From NCBI GenBank assembly GCA_025594325.1, contig JANHCV010000001.1, positions 2,232,001 through 2,296,000 on the forward strand: a stretch of 64,000 bases of DNA, given 5' to 3'. Made by a program: the position numbers and the translations under genes. This DNA is from Blastocladiella emersonii ATCC 22665 (lineage: Eukaryota; Blastocladiomycota; Blastocladiomycetes; Blastocladiales; Blastocladiaceae). The notes below the pieces were generated by a model, which saw nothing but the letters and a program-made list of their open reading frames with translations, was not told the origin of the DNA and made no database searches. Positions within the stretch are counted from its first letter, which is position 1, and the number at the start of each line of letters is the position of its first letter. Below are positions 20,984 through 32,330 of the stretch, one piece after another.

Positions 20984-23208
20984 ATGGCGACCTTCTACTG
21001 CTCCCGTACGCCGTCTCGCACCGCCGTCGCCAGCGCACATCCGCTCACGATCCGCTCTCCATCCATCTAGTCACGGGCGCGCCCTGCGTCGAGCCCGTCA
21101 TCTCGCGCACCGGCTACGTCTTTGACCGCGCCGCCATCGTGCAGTTCCTCAACGCCAACCCGGGCCGCTGCCCCGTCACAGGCGAGCCCCTGACCGTCGC
21201 CGATCTCTACTACCCGGGCGCCCCGCCCGCAGCATCTGGCCCAACGGGCGGCCCCACGCCGTTCGCCGTACCCGCGGGCGTCGTGCCCATGGCGCCATCG
21301 CCCAACACGGTCATGCAGCAGCAGGAGCACCAGCTCGTGCACCAGCACGTTCCGCTCAACGGCGACCTGCACGCTCAGCAGACGGCCGCCGTCGCCGCCT
21401 CGTATGCGCCCTTCTCGGGCGCCAACTCGGGCGCCGCTGCCCCCGCGCCGTCGACCGCGTACCTCTCGATGCCGCACCGGTCCACGTCGCCCATCGACTA
21501 CGACCAAAACGCACCACCTGTCCCTGTCGGCGCCGCGGGCAGCGTGCGCTCGCACAGCGTCCGGTCCGCCGGCGCCGCCAGCGCGGGTAATGGGGGTATG
21601 CCGGCCGGTGCCGGCTCGGTCCTCTACGTCCCGACGCCCTCGAGCTACCACGCCTCGCTCTACGCCGTGCCCGGCGGCACCACCCCCGAGTTTGCCGCGA
21701 CCGGCGCCCCCGGCAGCCCCGAGTTCCTGCCCGACCAGCCCATGCTCTACGCCAACAACAACGGCCAGTACCAGAACCAGGCCGGCAACCGCGTCGCGGC
21801 CCGCGCCGAGTCGTACTACGCGCAGCAGCCGAACCGCAGCTCGTGGCACGAGTCCGTGGGCGGCGAGCCCGCGGTCCCGTCGGTCCCCTCGCACCGCAAC
21901 AGCGTCATGATGAACGCGGCCATTGCCGACGACGTGGCCCTGACCGACGCCCTCGCCCAGCAGGACCACCGGTACTCGGCCGCCCTCGCCGCGCCCGGCG
22001 GCGTCTCGACCCACGACCGCCTCGTCGCCCAGGCCTCGGCCGTCTCGTACCGCCCGTGGTTCGTGTGGCTCGTCACGGCCCTGCAGGTCGCCGGCCTCGC
22101 GCTCTCCATGGTCGTCAACTACAACACGCTCGGGTCGCCGATCCAGACCTCGCCCAGCTTCAACTACATGATCGGCCCCGCCCCCGAAATTTTGATCCAG
22201 GTCGGCGCACGGTTCGTACCGTGCATGAAGCCGTCGACGGTGCTCCCTGCATCGGGCAACCCGCCCACGCCCATCGCGTGCCTGATCCCGCCAAGTGCGG
22301 GCGGTGGTGCCGCCGTCAACGCGACGGGCGCGAACGGCGTGCCCGTGGCGGGGCAGTACCTGTGCAACTGGGGCACCTTCTGCGGCAAGCTCGCGCCGAC
22401 GTCGTCCACGTCCATGGCCAACGTCGCGGCCGCGGGCCAGGACTCGGCGGCCGCCAAGCCGACGCAGTGGTTCCGGTTCATCCTGCCGCTGTTCCTGCAC
22501 GCGGGCGTGGTGCACTTCGTGATGAACATCACGTTCCAGTGGACCGCCGTCAAGTCGCTCGAGCGCGACTGGGGCTGGTTCCGGATCGCGCCCGTGTACC
22601 TGTGCTCGGGCATCGCCGGGTTCGTGTTTGGCGGCATCTTCTCCGAGGAGCTCGCGCCGTCGGTCGGGTGCTCGGGCGCGCTGTTCGGCATGGTCGCGCT
22701 GCTGCTCATCGACCTGACGCTTGCGTGGCGGCTCATCCACCACCCGACGCGGCAGCTGATGCGCATGCTGCTCGTTATCGTCGTGACGTTCGCCCTCGGC
22801 CTGTTCCCGAGCATCGACAACTTCGCGCATATCGGCGGGTTCGTCATGGGCGGGCTCGTCGGGCTCGTCGTCATGCCACGCAGTCTCGGGCTCAGCTGCT
22901 GCAGCTCGCGGTCGCGGAAACGGAATGGCGGCATGGGCGCCTCGTCGTCGGCCACGCTCACCAACGGGAGCAGTAGCGGTGGGCGGCAACCGGGCGGCAA
23001 GGGCGGCGCGAAAGCGAGCGCGGGCATGTTCCACGGGTACTCGACTGCCAACCTCGCGGTGCGCGGGACCGCGCTCGTCCTCAGCATCGCCCTGTTCGCG
23101 ACGCTCTTCTCGCTCTTCTACAAGGGCAACGGCGACCAGGTGTGCTCATGGTGCCGCTACCTCGACTGCCTCCCGGCGCTCGGCCAGTGCTCGGTCGGCG
23201 GCAACTAG
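20984..23208 (+). CDS. U-box / rhomboid-family intramembrane protease fusion
   Basis: A 22-nt first exon (20984-21005) splices (GTACGC...TAG) to 21071-23208, giving 719 residues. Residues 1-50 (MATFYCSLTGAPCVEPVIS, then GYVFDRAAIVQFL and CPVTGEPLTVADL) match a Prp19-type U-box, the E2-binding fold of E3 ubiquitin ligases. A long Pro/Ser/Gln-rich linker follows. The C-terminal part is rhomboid: FLHAGVVHFVMNITFQW, the catalytic-serine motif GCSGALFG (Ser542) and the catalytic histidine in FAHIGGFVMG (His594). About seven hydrophobic spans are present, the last near the C-terminus (ALVLSIALFATLFSLFY). A long loop with Cys residues follows the first span. The reading frame is open from the U-box to the rhomboid. 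I do not know this architecture from other organisms. Confidence 0.82.
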
Positions 23209-25122
23209 ACGCCGCTCGCGCGCGTGTGTGTGTATGTCCCTCACTCTCTGTGTACTACTTGATACAATCATGGCATCCCAAGTTATAGACGAATCTGAAC
23301 CTTGTCGGGGACCTCAAATGCGCGTCAGGAGCCACGAGTGCGCGCCCGCGATGTCGACCACCTCACACGCCTCGCTCCTCCTCGTTCCCGGTTCACCGCC
23401 CTCTCAGCTGGCTCATATGCAGCGATCCTTACAGTAAGCAGCTTTTACTTGGTCGCACTGAATACAGTGTATCGAGCTTGATTGCGGTAGCAACGCGCTC
23501 GCTGGTGGTGGCGGCCATGCTCCCGCTGGCGGCGGCCACGGCCATTTTCCTCCTCTCCACCACGGCTCCCTCAACGACCATCATGGCCTGGTTGAAGCAT
23601 TGTTTAGAGCCACGAGTGAGTGCGCGCAGCAGAGAGCCACGAGCACACGCCCACGATGCGGGACACACCATCAACTCGTCCGTCGTCACACGTCTCGTTT
23701 CCGGCTCTCCAAACTCCGAGCAGACTCACGCAGCGCTCTTTAAGTATTTCCACTCAGTTTCGCTGTCCATCGTGCTTGATCGCGGTGGCCACGCGCTTGC
23801 TGACGGTGGCGGCCAAGGCCCCGTTCACGGTGGCCGTCGCCGTTTTCCTCCTCGCCACCACGGTTCCCTCGACGGCCACCACGGTCTAGGCGATGATCAC
23901 GGACAGCGCGCATCCAGCCATGTACAGGGTTGCGAAAGTCCACGCAAACTGTGGCCGCTAAGGCACGGTCGGCGCGAGTCGACACCTGTCGTCGCGCACC
24001 AACGCGCCGCTGAACAGAGCCGGGTGCCGCCGGTGGTTCGGCCCATCGGCCGCCGGGGCCAAGCACATGGCACCGATCTTAGTCGCCGGTGTGGAGGTGT
24101 GGTGCTGCCGAGGCGTCCCTCGTGGCCGTCGGGGAAGGCTTGGCGAAGCCTTGGCACGGCCGCGAGCGCGGGCCCCGCCTTGGGTGCTTGCATCCCATGT
24201 CATCATTCGCCGTGCATTGACGAAGCTTAGCTCCCGCTCGCCGACACGTTCGTGGGCGGTAAGAGAGACGCGCTCGCCGCGCCAAGGCCACGAAGGTCAC
24301 GCGGCAACGGGATGATTTCCGGTTGAAGAGCCGTTCGAGAAGGAGCCGCGAACGTGTTCACGCGCCACATCAACGGGGCCCGGCAACGCAGCGCGGCGAG
24401 GTCGGCCAGTCGAGTCGTCCGGGACGACGTGTACGAGGGCCATGGCAAGACCGGAGGAGGACTGTACGTCACGGTAGCGACCCCGACGTCCACATGGGCG
24501 CGTTCTGGAGCGGGGAGGGAAACATTCTAGAATGGGAGAGGGATCGGGGCCGATGTGGCGCGTCGCAACCCGAAGCGTCGGAGCGACCCACCAGGTCAAG
24601 CCCAAGATCTTTGTCACGTGCCACGCCAAGAGGGCGGCTAAAGGAAAGGATCGAGAAGGGGAGGGGAAGAGAAGCAGAAGGCGAATTCGCGCCCATTTGA
24701 AGACCGCGGCTGCCCGCGCCCCTCCCCCCCTCTCTCCCCGCCCAACACCCGCCATACCCCACACCCACACCATCGCCCTCTCAACCAACGAGCGCACGCT
24801 CTCGCTGCCCCACGCGCACGCACGCACGCACGCACCCACATTCGCGCCGTGCACCGCCTCCCCGCCCGCATTTCGCGCTCTGCTGCCCTCGGCCACCGCC
24901 CCGCCAGTGTACGTAATCGAGCGTCGCGGCGCGAACCGCTCTCGTGCGGGGACGCGCGCCCCCGACCGTGAGTTGATCCAAGCATCGCTAATCAGGGACC
25001 GGTGCTTCGTTCCAGGCCCCGTCTCGCGCGACCCCCCGTGGGCCACTCCTCTCCTCCCCTCTGGACGCGTCTCGCACCCATCTCCGCTCTCTCCATCGTG
25101 ATCAACCATCACCACCAACAAG
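23209..25122. other. Gene-free region with degenerate tandem duplication
   Basis: 1.9 kb between two plus-strand genes. The first half holds an imperfect duplicated unit of about 260 bp (listed separately). The second half contains no gene; its last few hundred bases are the HSF-gene promoter and 5' UTR, which includes an ACGC/CGCA dinucleotide-rich run at about 24806-24835. Confidence 0.5.
23330..23890. repeat. Imperfect direct duplication of a ~260-bp unit
   Basis: Unit 1 (about 23330-23597) and unit 2 (about 23630-23890) align across most of their length, both starting at GAGCCACGAG and ending near CTCC/TCGCCACCACGG. In one frame both encode a similar hydrophobic peptide: LIAVATRSLVVAA then FLLSTTAPSTT, versus LIAVATRLLTVAA then FLLATTVPSTA. 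Divergence is substantial, so the duplication is old. Whether it is expressed is unknown. Confidence 0.65.
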
Positions 25123-27072
25123 ATGTTCGGCGGATCGGCCACGTTTATCCAGAAGCTGTACGCGATGCTCGAGGACGACTCGAACGCCGAGCTGATCGCG
25201 TGGACGCCGACCAACGACGGGTTCCGCGTCATCTCGCCCACCGAGTTCTCGCGCCGCGTGCTGCCGCAGTGCTTCAAGCACGCCAACTTCTCGTCGTTCG
25301 TGAGGCAGCTCAACATGTACGGCTTCCACAAGGTATCCGAGCAGCCCTTCACGGCCCTCGCCGCGGCTGCCGCCGCCAAGTCGGCTTCAGCCGCCGACAA
25401 GGACAAAGCGGCGTCCAGCGGTTCCGCTTCGTCTTCGACCGCTGCCGCCGACAACAAGGACAGCCCCGCGCCCGTGTCGGGCATGTCGTCGTTCCACATG
25501 GAGCAGGCCTGGGAGTTCCGCCACCCGTCCTTCAAGAAGGGCGAGCTGCACCTCCTCACCCAGATCAAGCGCAAGTCGCCCAAGTCCAACGCCGCCGCTG
25601 CTGCTGCCGCCGCGGCCGCCAACGGCTTCGGTAACGCGGCTCCGGCTCCGGCGCCCGCGCCACAGCAGCCGCAGTCGGTTGTGCCCCCGCCCGTGCAGCC
25701 CGCCGCCGCGTCCGCGCCCTCGGCCGGCTACCACTACGCGCACGTCCCGCCGCCCGCGGCGCCCGCGCCGCATCATCACCATCATCACGGCCACCACCAC
25801 CACCAGACCTCGGTGCCCGTCAAGCGGTCGCGCAGCATCAGCCCGCGCCGCGACGTGCCGCTGCCGCCGTACCCGTCGTCGTCGGACCGCTACGCGCACC
25901 CGCACCACCCATCGCACCATCATCACCATGTCCCTCCGCCTCCGCAGTCGATTCCCGCCCCGCACCACCCGCACGCGCACCCGCACCACCACCACGTCGC
26001 GTCGCCGCCCAACACGGGCAGCGCCGGCCACACGCCGGCCCTGCACGACCAGATGGTGCTGCCGCCCGCGCCGTGCGCCGACCACGACCTCGTGACGCGG
26101 CTCGCGGGCGCCGTGGTGCACGCGCTCGACCTCGTGGTGCGGCTCCTCCCGCCCTCGATCGCGCCCGCCCACGAGCTCAACCAGATCGCCGGCGTGGTGC
26201 ACGACGCGCGCACGATCCTGGGCCAGCTCGAGGGACACATTCCGATCTCGGGCCCGGCGCCCGCGCCCGCGCCTGTCCAGCAGCCGCAGAACTCGGGCTA
26301 CGCGTACGCGGTGCCTCCCCCGCAGCAGCAGCAGCAGCCGGCTCAGCAGCAGGTATCAATGGCGCCCGCGCACTCGGCTGGCCCGACCCCGCCGCCGCCG
26401 ACTTCGAGCATCCCGCCGCCGCCCCCGGCCCAGTACTACGACCCGCCCGCGCCTGCGCCTCACCGTCATCATCACCACCATGTGCCCTCGGCCCAGTCGT
26501 CGTCGTACCAAAGTCTGCCGCAGGAGCAGCCCGCGCCCCAGCAGCACCGGTACTCGACCTCGTCGTCGCACCGTCAGCAGCAGCCGCAGCCGCAGCAGTA
26601 CCACCAGTACCCGCACTCCAACTCGGGCACCGCGTCGCCGTCGACCCCGGCCGCCTCGATGCCGCCGCCGCCGCCGCTGCCCATCATGTCCGTGTCGCAG
26701 CACCAGCACCACGCGCACCACCCTCACCACGGCGGCGCCGCGTACACGTCGCCGCACCTCGCGCCCACGTCGTCGGCCTCGCTCACTGCCTCGGGCTACT
26801 CGACGCCCGGCTCGACGTCCGCGACGACGGCGGGCACCACGCCCGGCGCGACGCCGCCCGCTACTGCCGCTGGCGGCGGTGGGTCCGCGTCGCGGTCGCC
26901 GTACCTCGCCGACTACTCGGCGCCGGTGCCGGGGCCATCCGCTGCGGGCCAGCGGACGTACCCGCCGCCGACGACGGCCGAGATGGGCGGGTCTGCGTCG
27001 AAGTGCACGGACCCGCACTGCACCGAGTGCGACGCGCCCGTGTCGCCGGCGAAGCGGGCGCGGTTCGAGTGA
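25123..27072 (+). CDS. HSF-type DNA-binding transcription factor
   Basis: A single exon of 649 residues. The heat-shock-factor DNA-binding domain starts at residue 5 (FIQKLYAMLEDD) and includes the recognition helix FSSFVRQLNMYGFHKV. It resumes after a 55-residue Ala/Ser/Lys-rich insertion at WEFRHPSFKKGELHLLTQI. The insertion occupies the wing loop and is much longer than usual. No clear HR-A/B trimerisation coiled coil follows; instead there are long His-, Pro- and Gln-rich tracts and a short Cys-rich C-terminus (CTDPHCTECD). It resembles the broader fungal HSF/Skn7/Mga1/Sfl1 group rather than a clear Hsf1 orthologue. Likely nuclear. An intron in the insertion is possible but the sequence there is strongly coding-like. 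Confidence 0.85.
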   Translation: MFGGSATFIQKLYAMLEDDSNAELIAWTPTNDGFRVISPTEFSRRVLPQCFKHANFSSFVRQLNMYGFHKVSEQPFTALAAAAAAKSASAADKDKAASSGSASSSTAAADNKDSPAPVSGMSSFHMEQAWEFRHPSFKKGELHLLTQIKRKSPKSNAAAAAAAAAANGFGNAAPAPAPAPQQPQSVVPPPVQPAAASAPSAGYHYAHVPPPAAPAPHHHHHHGHHHHQTSVPVKRSRSISPRRDVPLPPYPSSSDRYAHPHHPSHHHHHVPPPPQSIPAPHHPHAHPHHHHVASPPNTGSAGHTPALHDQMVLPPAPCADHDLVTRLAGAVVHALDLVVRLLPPSIAPAHELNQIAGVVHDARTILGQLEGHIPISGPAPAPAPVQQPQNSGYAYAVPPPQQQQQPAQQQVSMAPAHSAGPTPPPPTSSIPPPPPAQYYDPPAPAPHRHHHHHVPSAQSSSYQSLPQEQPAPQQHRYSTSSSHRQQQPQPQQYHQYPHSNSGTASPSTPAASMPPPPPLPIMSVSQHQHHAHHPHHGGAAYTSPHLAPTSSASLTASGYSTPGSTSATTAGTTPGATPPATAAGGGGSASRSPYLADYSAPVPGPSAAGQRTYPPPTTAEMGGSASKCTDPHCTECDAPVSPAKRARFE

Positions 27073-27281
27073 TGGGACGATTTGTTGATAGTCAAGTAAT
27101 GTACAGCTCTTATATCCATCCATCCGACTTGCTTTCGTGTGCCCTGGATTCAGTGGCCGAGGAGACAGGGCTCATCCGATCAGAGTCCCAGCAGCGTATG
27201 GCGTGCTATATGGCGTGTGTATTCGGTTCGGTTCGGTTTAAAAAGGAGTGATCACTTGGGCAGGGACGAAGTCTTCTTCTA

Positions 27282-29878
27282 CTACAGGTCCATGGCGCGC
27301 TTGAGCTGGTTGAGCTTCTTGTGCAGCGTGTCGCGGTCGCTCTCGGACTCGGCGAACTTGAGCTTGGTCGTGACCAGCTCGTCCTGCATCTCTTGGAGCT
27401 GCAGCGCGAGCATGTCGTTTTGTTCCTTGAGCGCCGCCTACGCCATCATCGAGAGTCGAGTCAGTTGGAGGGGGGAATCACGGAGCGTATAGTGTACAGC
27501 GAGCGAGCGAGGGAGGGGGTGGGAGCCAAAAAGCGAGCATGGCCATGGCCACGACCGCGGCCACGGTCCAGGTGGAATGAGAGGAAGCGTCAACTACTGC
27601 ACCTTTTCCGCGTCGCGGTACTTGACCGCCTCGACATGCCGCGCGTCGCCGCGCTGGCGCTCCTCGAGGACGAGTGCGCGGAGCTCGGCGAGCTGCTTGG
27701 CCATGGACTCGTTGGCGTCGCGGAGCCGGGCCTGGTCCATTTTCGTCTGGATGAGCTCGTTGGCGAGATCGACGTGCTCCTGGTTGATGAGCTCGAGGTT
27801 CTTCTCAAGCGTCTTGATGCGGCCCTCGAGCCGCTTGTTGGTCTCCTTGAGCTCGTCGAGCGCGGCGACGTGGCCGTCGGGCCCGAGCTTGACCTCGGCG
27901 TCGTACTGCGCGGCAATCGCGTCGAGCTGGCGCTTCGAGAACCGGATGCGCAGGGCGTCCTCGACAAACTCGGTGCCGCCCGTCGCCGTCGCGTAGTGGT
28001 CGAAGACGCCCGTCTTGAGGTAGTCGAGCAGCGTCTCGAACTCGAGCGTCAGCAGCGTCGCCTCGTGCCGCTTGATGAGCGCGAGCGCGAACTTGAGCAG
28101 GATATCGGCTACGCGTTCGATTCCAAGTCAGCGTGTGTCGCGGAAGAGCAGCCGACGCGAAACAACGTACAGCCCTCGGCAAAGATCATGTCAAACACGC
28201 GCAGGACGAGGTCGAGCGGGAACCGGTACGCGAAGAGCGTCATGAACCACTGGCTCGCGTACATGGTGGACCGGACGCCCTCGCGGGTGAGGTGCGAGTG
28301 GACGTGCGGCATGAGCTCCTGCAGGAGCTTGTCGAACTGGAACATGCGCAGGTGCAGGCCCTCCATGTGCGGCGTGTAGTGCCCGCGCAGGCCGTAGCTG
28401 GTCAGCAGCTTGACGAGCACGCAGAAGGCCTCCTCGTCGGGCAGCTGCAGGAGCAGCGGGCCCGCGACGAAGGCGATCCCCTGGCAGTACCCGACCTCGG
28501 TGTCGTACAGCGAGTACGCCTTGACCACGTTGTACAGGGCGTCTTGCCCCGGCCCGCCCGGCTCGGCAAAGAACGGGTGGCCCGGGAAGGTGCGCGGCAG
28601 GTCGCGCTGGATCAGCTTCTCGAACGGGGAGGGGAGAGGGAGCAGCCGCTGGAACTCGCGCTCGAGCGCCGCGGTTCGCGCACCGGACATGAGCAGCCAC
28701 ACGGGCCCGCGCAGCTTGCTCGGGATCCCAGCGCACACGGCGCGGTGCAGGTTCTTTGGGTGCTTGCGCGACACGGACTCGTAGTCCTGCATCAGCTTGC
28801 CCCAGAACTCTACATTCGGGCGGGCGAGAGTAAGATTCTGGGTCGCGGACGAGTAAGGTAACGGAAGCGTACCCCAGTCGACATCGTCGTCGAGACTCGC
28901 GAGCGAGTCGGACGACGCCTGGCCCGTGTGCGGGATCCCGGCGCGCGATGGAGACCGCGGCGCCGGTGCCACGGGTTCGGCGGTGATCGGGACGGGCGGC
29001 GGGACCTCGTTGCGCGGCGACGCGGCGGACGAGGACGGCGAGGGTGTTGCGCGCTGCGAGGCCGAGGCGGCGGCGTCGTGCGGGCTGTCGGGGCTCGGCC
29101 CGCGCGACTTGGACGAGGATCCCCAGCGAAACTTTTCGAGCGAGGAGCGGAAGAAGGACGAGTAGCTGGTCGTCGACGAGGCCGCGGACACGGTGCTCCC
29201 GGCGGCGCCCTGGTGCTGCTGGCGGTGGCCGTCGTGGTCCCGCTGGTTGAGGCCGCGGTCCATGGCCGACCCGGCGGACCCAACCGAGTCGAAGGAGCCC
29301 ATGGACGACAGCGACGCCATGGACTCGACGTCGAGCCCGCCGAGCAGCGACGCGGCGCGGCTCACGGACGAGTCGGGCGTGATCCCGTCGCCCGCGGCCT
29401 CGGTGTCGGCGGCGGTCGCGACGGCGGGGACCGTTGGTTCGGGCGCGGGCGACGCTGTCGGTGGCGGCAGCCGCGGCGCCGCCGGGACGGGGACCTGCAC
29501 GGGCGGGACAGCGACCGACGCGGTCAGGATCTGCGACAGGCGCTTGGCCTCGACGTCGGCGGCGGCTGCGGCCGAGGCGACCGAGTCGCCGCCCGCGCTC
29601 CGCTGCGTGCGCACCGTGCCCGCGAGCGACGCCAGCGACGCGCGCGAGTCGGACACCTCGGCGCTGGTCGCGAGCGGCGAAGCGTAGCCGGCGGGTGCGG
29701 GTGCGGGAGCCGCGGGTGCGTCGGACGCGGATGCGGACGCGGTGCTGAGGCGGAAGGTCGAGGAGCGCGGCGACAGGACCGTGGCGCCGGCCACGGGCGA
29801 CGACGGCAGCTGGGTGGCGGCGGCGACGGCCTGCAGCTGCGGCGACAGCGGGTTCGTGGCCGCGGGTGTCGATGCCAT
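27282..29878 (-). CDS. TBC-domain Rab GTPase-activating protein (Gyp5/EVI5-like)
   Basis: Exons are 29878-28873, 28809-28171, 28108-27603 and 27437-27282, 768 residues. The first 330 residues are Ser/Ala/Pro-rich and disordered. The TBC domain follows: GIPSKLRGPVWLLMSG, the arginine-finger motif IQRDLPRTFP, the glutamine-finger motif VGYCQG, then FMTLFAYRFPLDLVLRVFDM. The C-terminal 200 residues form a long coiled coil (ELKETNKRLEGRIKTLEKN), ending in exon 4. This order (disordered head, TBC, coiled coil) fits the Gyp5/EVI5 class that stimulates GTP hydrolysis on Ypt1/Sec4/Rab11-type GTPases in vesicle traffic. The catalytic Arg and Gln are both present, so it should be active. It is divergent from the HMG-box gene. 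Confidence 0.92.
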
Positions 29879-30464
29879 GGCTGATCTGGTTGATTCGTAG
29901 ATGTGCAATGGGGAGGATGAGGAGGAGAGTGTGCGATGGGCGCGAGGAGAGCAGCGGGCGCGTGGATGAGATGCGTTGCGCGAGGTGCCAAGGTCGGGGG
30001 CGCCTCGGTCGCGAGCGGCCACGTTCGGGTTCCGTCGTCGACGGTGGTGGTTGATTCGTTCCGGCACTGAAGGGCTTCGGCGTCGCCGTCGACGAGCGGG
30101 AGGGAGCAAGAAGGCGAAGTCGTGCGGCGCCGAGGGTGGCGCTGGCGCGGGCCGCGTCGCCGGCCAATCAGCGGTTTCCACCGCGAACCTCGCGCATCCG
30201 GATGGGCAACAAGAATGCGGCCGATGGATCCGCTCAGCCATCCACGTGGGCGCGCGCTGAGCGACGCAAACTCGCGTCAGGTGACGCGCGCGGAGTCCAT
30301 TTCAGGGGAGCCGGGGCAGCGCTGCTGTGAGTCCGCGGGCAGCAGGGCGACGCGTTGCGGCCGATATAGCGGTCGCCTGCTCGCCACCCCCTCCCGCCCG
30401 CGCCGCGCACCCGTTGCTCGAACCGAAAGCCGACTTGCTGCAACGCATCAACACCAACGAAACC
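29879..30464. promoter_or_regulatory. Divergent promoter region of TBC-GAP and HMG-box genes
   Basis: 586 bp between two divergent start codons. No gene seen. The HMG gene's leader ends with a CAACGCATCAACACC motif, similar to leaders upstream of other starts here (for example just before the CSN4 ATG). Confidence 0.4.
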
Positions 30465-31350
30465 ATGGCCATGCTCGTCGCCTCGCTCACGCGCCAGCTG
30501 CGCACCCTCTCGCTCGGCACCCCCGCCGTCGCCGCCGCCGCCTCCACGGCTGCGCTGCGCCTCGGCGCCGCCCGCGGGTTCTCGGCCTCGGCCTTTGCCC
30601 GCGCCGACGCCCCCACCGTCAACGACTACGTCTTCGAGGGTCCGCTTGCTCATCCCAAACACTGTCCAGGACTTGTCCTCACTCCATCCCATCCAAACAG
30701 GCATCAAGCTCCCGCCCCCGCCGCCCAAGCGCCCCGCCAACGGCTACGCGCTCTTCACCAAGGACATGATGCAGCGCCGCCCCGACAACGTCACGCCGCA
30801 GGACTGGTTCGCCAAGCTGCCCGAGACGTGGAACTCGCTGCCGCCGCACGAGAAGTCGCAGTACGACAGCCTGTACAAGCAGCACAAGGCGACCTTCGAC
30901 GCCGAGCTCGCCGCCTACAATCAGCAGTACTCTGAGCTCGAGCGGTCCGCCTACGAGCGCTTCGCCGCGGCCCAGCACCTCGCCAAGGTCACCAAGAAGG
31001 GCAACCGCCTCGCCAAGGCCACCAAGGTCAAGACGGTCCGCGCCAAGACCTCGTACCAGCAGTTTGTCGCCGAGTTCAAGAAGTCGCCCGCCGTCCCCGA
31101 CTCGGTCAAGAACAGCGTCACCGAGCTCGCCAAGCTCGCCTCGGTCGCCTGGGCCAACATGACCGACGCTGACAAGGCCCCCTACGTCCGCCTCTACGAG
31201 CAGGAGAAGGCCAAGCTCATCGCCGAGGGCCACTACGGCGACAACCCCAACGCCGCCGCCAAGCCCGCCGCCGCCAAGAAGAAGCCCGCCGCTAAGAAGG
31301 TCGCGTCCCTCTCGGACGCCCACGACCTCCTCGCCGAGCAGCAGCAGTAA
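30465..31350 (+). CDS. Mitochondrial two-HMG-box protein (Abf2/TFAM-like)
   Basis: Exons are 30465-30639 and 30701-31350, 274 residues. The first 45 residues (MAMLVASLTRQLRTLS, then GFSASAFARAD) form a probable mitochondrial presequence. HMG box 1 begins at PPKRPANGYALFTKDMM with WFAKLPETWNSLPPHEKSQY. After a basic linker, box 2 is TSYQQFVAEFKKSP and LASVAWANMTDADKAPYV. A Lys/Ala-rich tail follows (AAAKKKPAAKK). Two HMG boxes with a presequence match Abf2/TFAM proteins that package mitochondrial DNA. Orthology to one or the other cannot be set from sequence alone. A poly(A) signal lies at 31544-31549. Confidence 0.85.
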
Positions 31351-31543
31351 GGACGCCGCGCGGCACGGCACCCCTTTTTGTGGATGGAATCCCTCTGCCC
31401 CGACTCTGTCCAAGAGCCCTCCCTCATCCTCTCTCCCCATCCCTCCATCCCCTCCCCTCTGTCTCAATTCATTCGCCTTGATCCTCTACGCGCGTGGATG
31501 ATTGTTGTCAGTCGAAGGAAGCCCGCCGCCGCCGCCTGTTTTG

Positions 31544-31549
31544 AATAAA
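31544..31549 (+). terminator. AATAAA polyadenylation signal of HMG-box gene
   Basis: A canonical AATAAA, about 194 bases after the stop codon, just before the RPB4 leader. Confidence 0.45.
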
Positions 31550-31654
31550 ACCATTCACGCTCGTGACGCCTGGCCCGCTCTCCTCACCACACCGACTTCC
31601 ATGCATCTTGCCCGCGCCTGAGCCCGCTCGCGCCCCACGTCACTCGCCGCAACC

Positions 31655-32304
31655 ATGTCCACACGCGTCCAGAAGCTCCGCAAGGGCGTCATCGAGGTCC
31701 AGGAGGCCGGCGACAAGATTCAGCTCGGCGAGGGTCGGTTCTGCTCTCGCTTGTGAGCGCGCTTCTTGCTCGGACCTGACGTCTGGTCTCTGTGTAAATA
31801 GAGCTCCAGGACGCACGGTGCCTCACCGTGTCCGAGGTCCACTTCTTCCTGAGCGAGAAGAAGACGGCGCGCGCGTCCGACTACGCGCTCGCGCGGTCGG
31901 TGCCCGCGAGTACCGCGCTCGCAACGTACGTCCGTGTGCGGCCGTGTGGGGAACCGGTGGCTGACGCGATGTGGGCACAGAAACCTCGCCAAGTTTGAGG
32001 CCTACTGCGAAAAGTTCAACAACTTTAGCAACTCGTCAACCGTGGTCGAGCTGCGCAAGTCCGTGTCGTCTCTCCCTCCACCCGAACCCGCGCTAATCTA
32101 ACGCCGCGCGTGTGTAGGCTCATCGAAGAGTTCCCGGGTCTCGGCGAGGAGCTCCTCGAGTTCGAGATTGCGCAGATCGCCAACTTCCGTTGCGAGACGT
32201 CCGAGGAGATGAAGGTGCTGGTCCCGAGCCTGCACCGCGTCGACGACATGCAGCTGCAGGAGCTGCTCGACCACCTGCGCAACCTGACCAAGTTTGCCAG
32301 CTAA
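31655..32304 (+). CDS. RPB4: RNA polymerase II subunit RPB4
   Basis: Exons are 31655-31733, 31802-31925, 31981-32058 and 32118-32304, 155 residues (introns 55-68 nt). The C-terminal exon (GLGEELLEFEIAQIANFRC, ETSEEMKVLVPSLHR and LQELLDHLRNLTKF) is the HRDC-like fold of Rpb4 and aligns with yeast and human RPB4. The middle exon (LTVSEVHFFLSEKK) matches the N-terminal tip helix. It forms the stalk of RNA polymerase II with RPB7. The stop is only 26 bp from the stop of the convergent MIP gene, so the 3' UTRs must overlap. Confidence 0.93.
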
Positions 32305-32330
32305 AATTTATCACTTTCAAATACAAACAT

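Noticed and set aside
20984-21300. A separate Prp19 gene ending before the rhomboid
   Set aside because: After the U-box there is no Prp19 coiled coil or WD40 part, and the frame continues without a stop or clear splice signal into the rhomboid.
25335-25505. An intron within the HSF-type domain
   Set aside because: GTATCC and CAG could mark one, but the 170 nt between have no stop and codon use like real coding sequence. Kept as coding.
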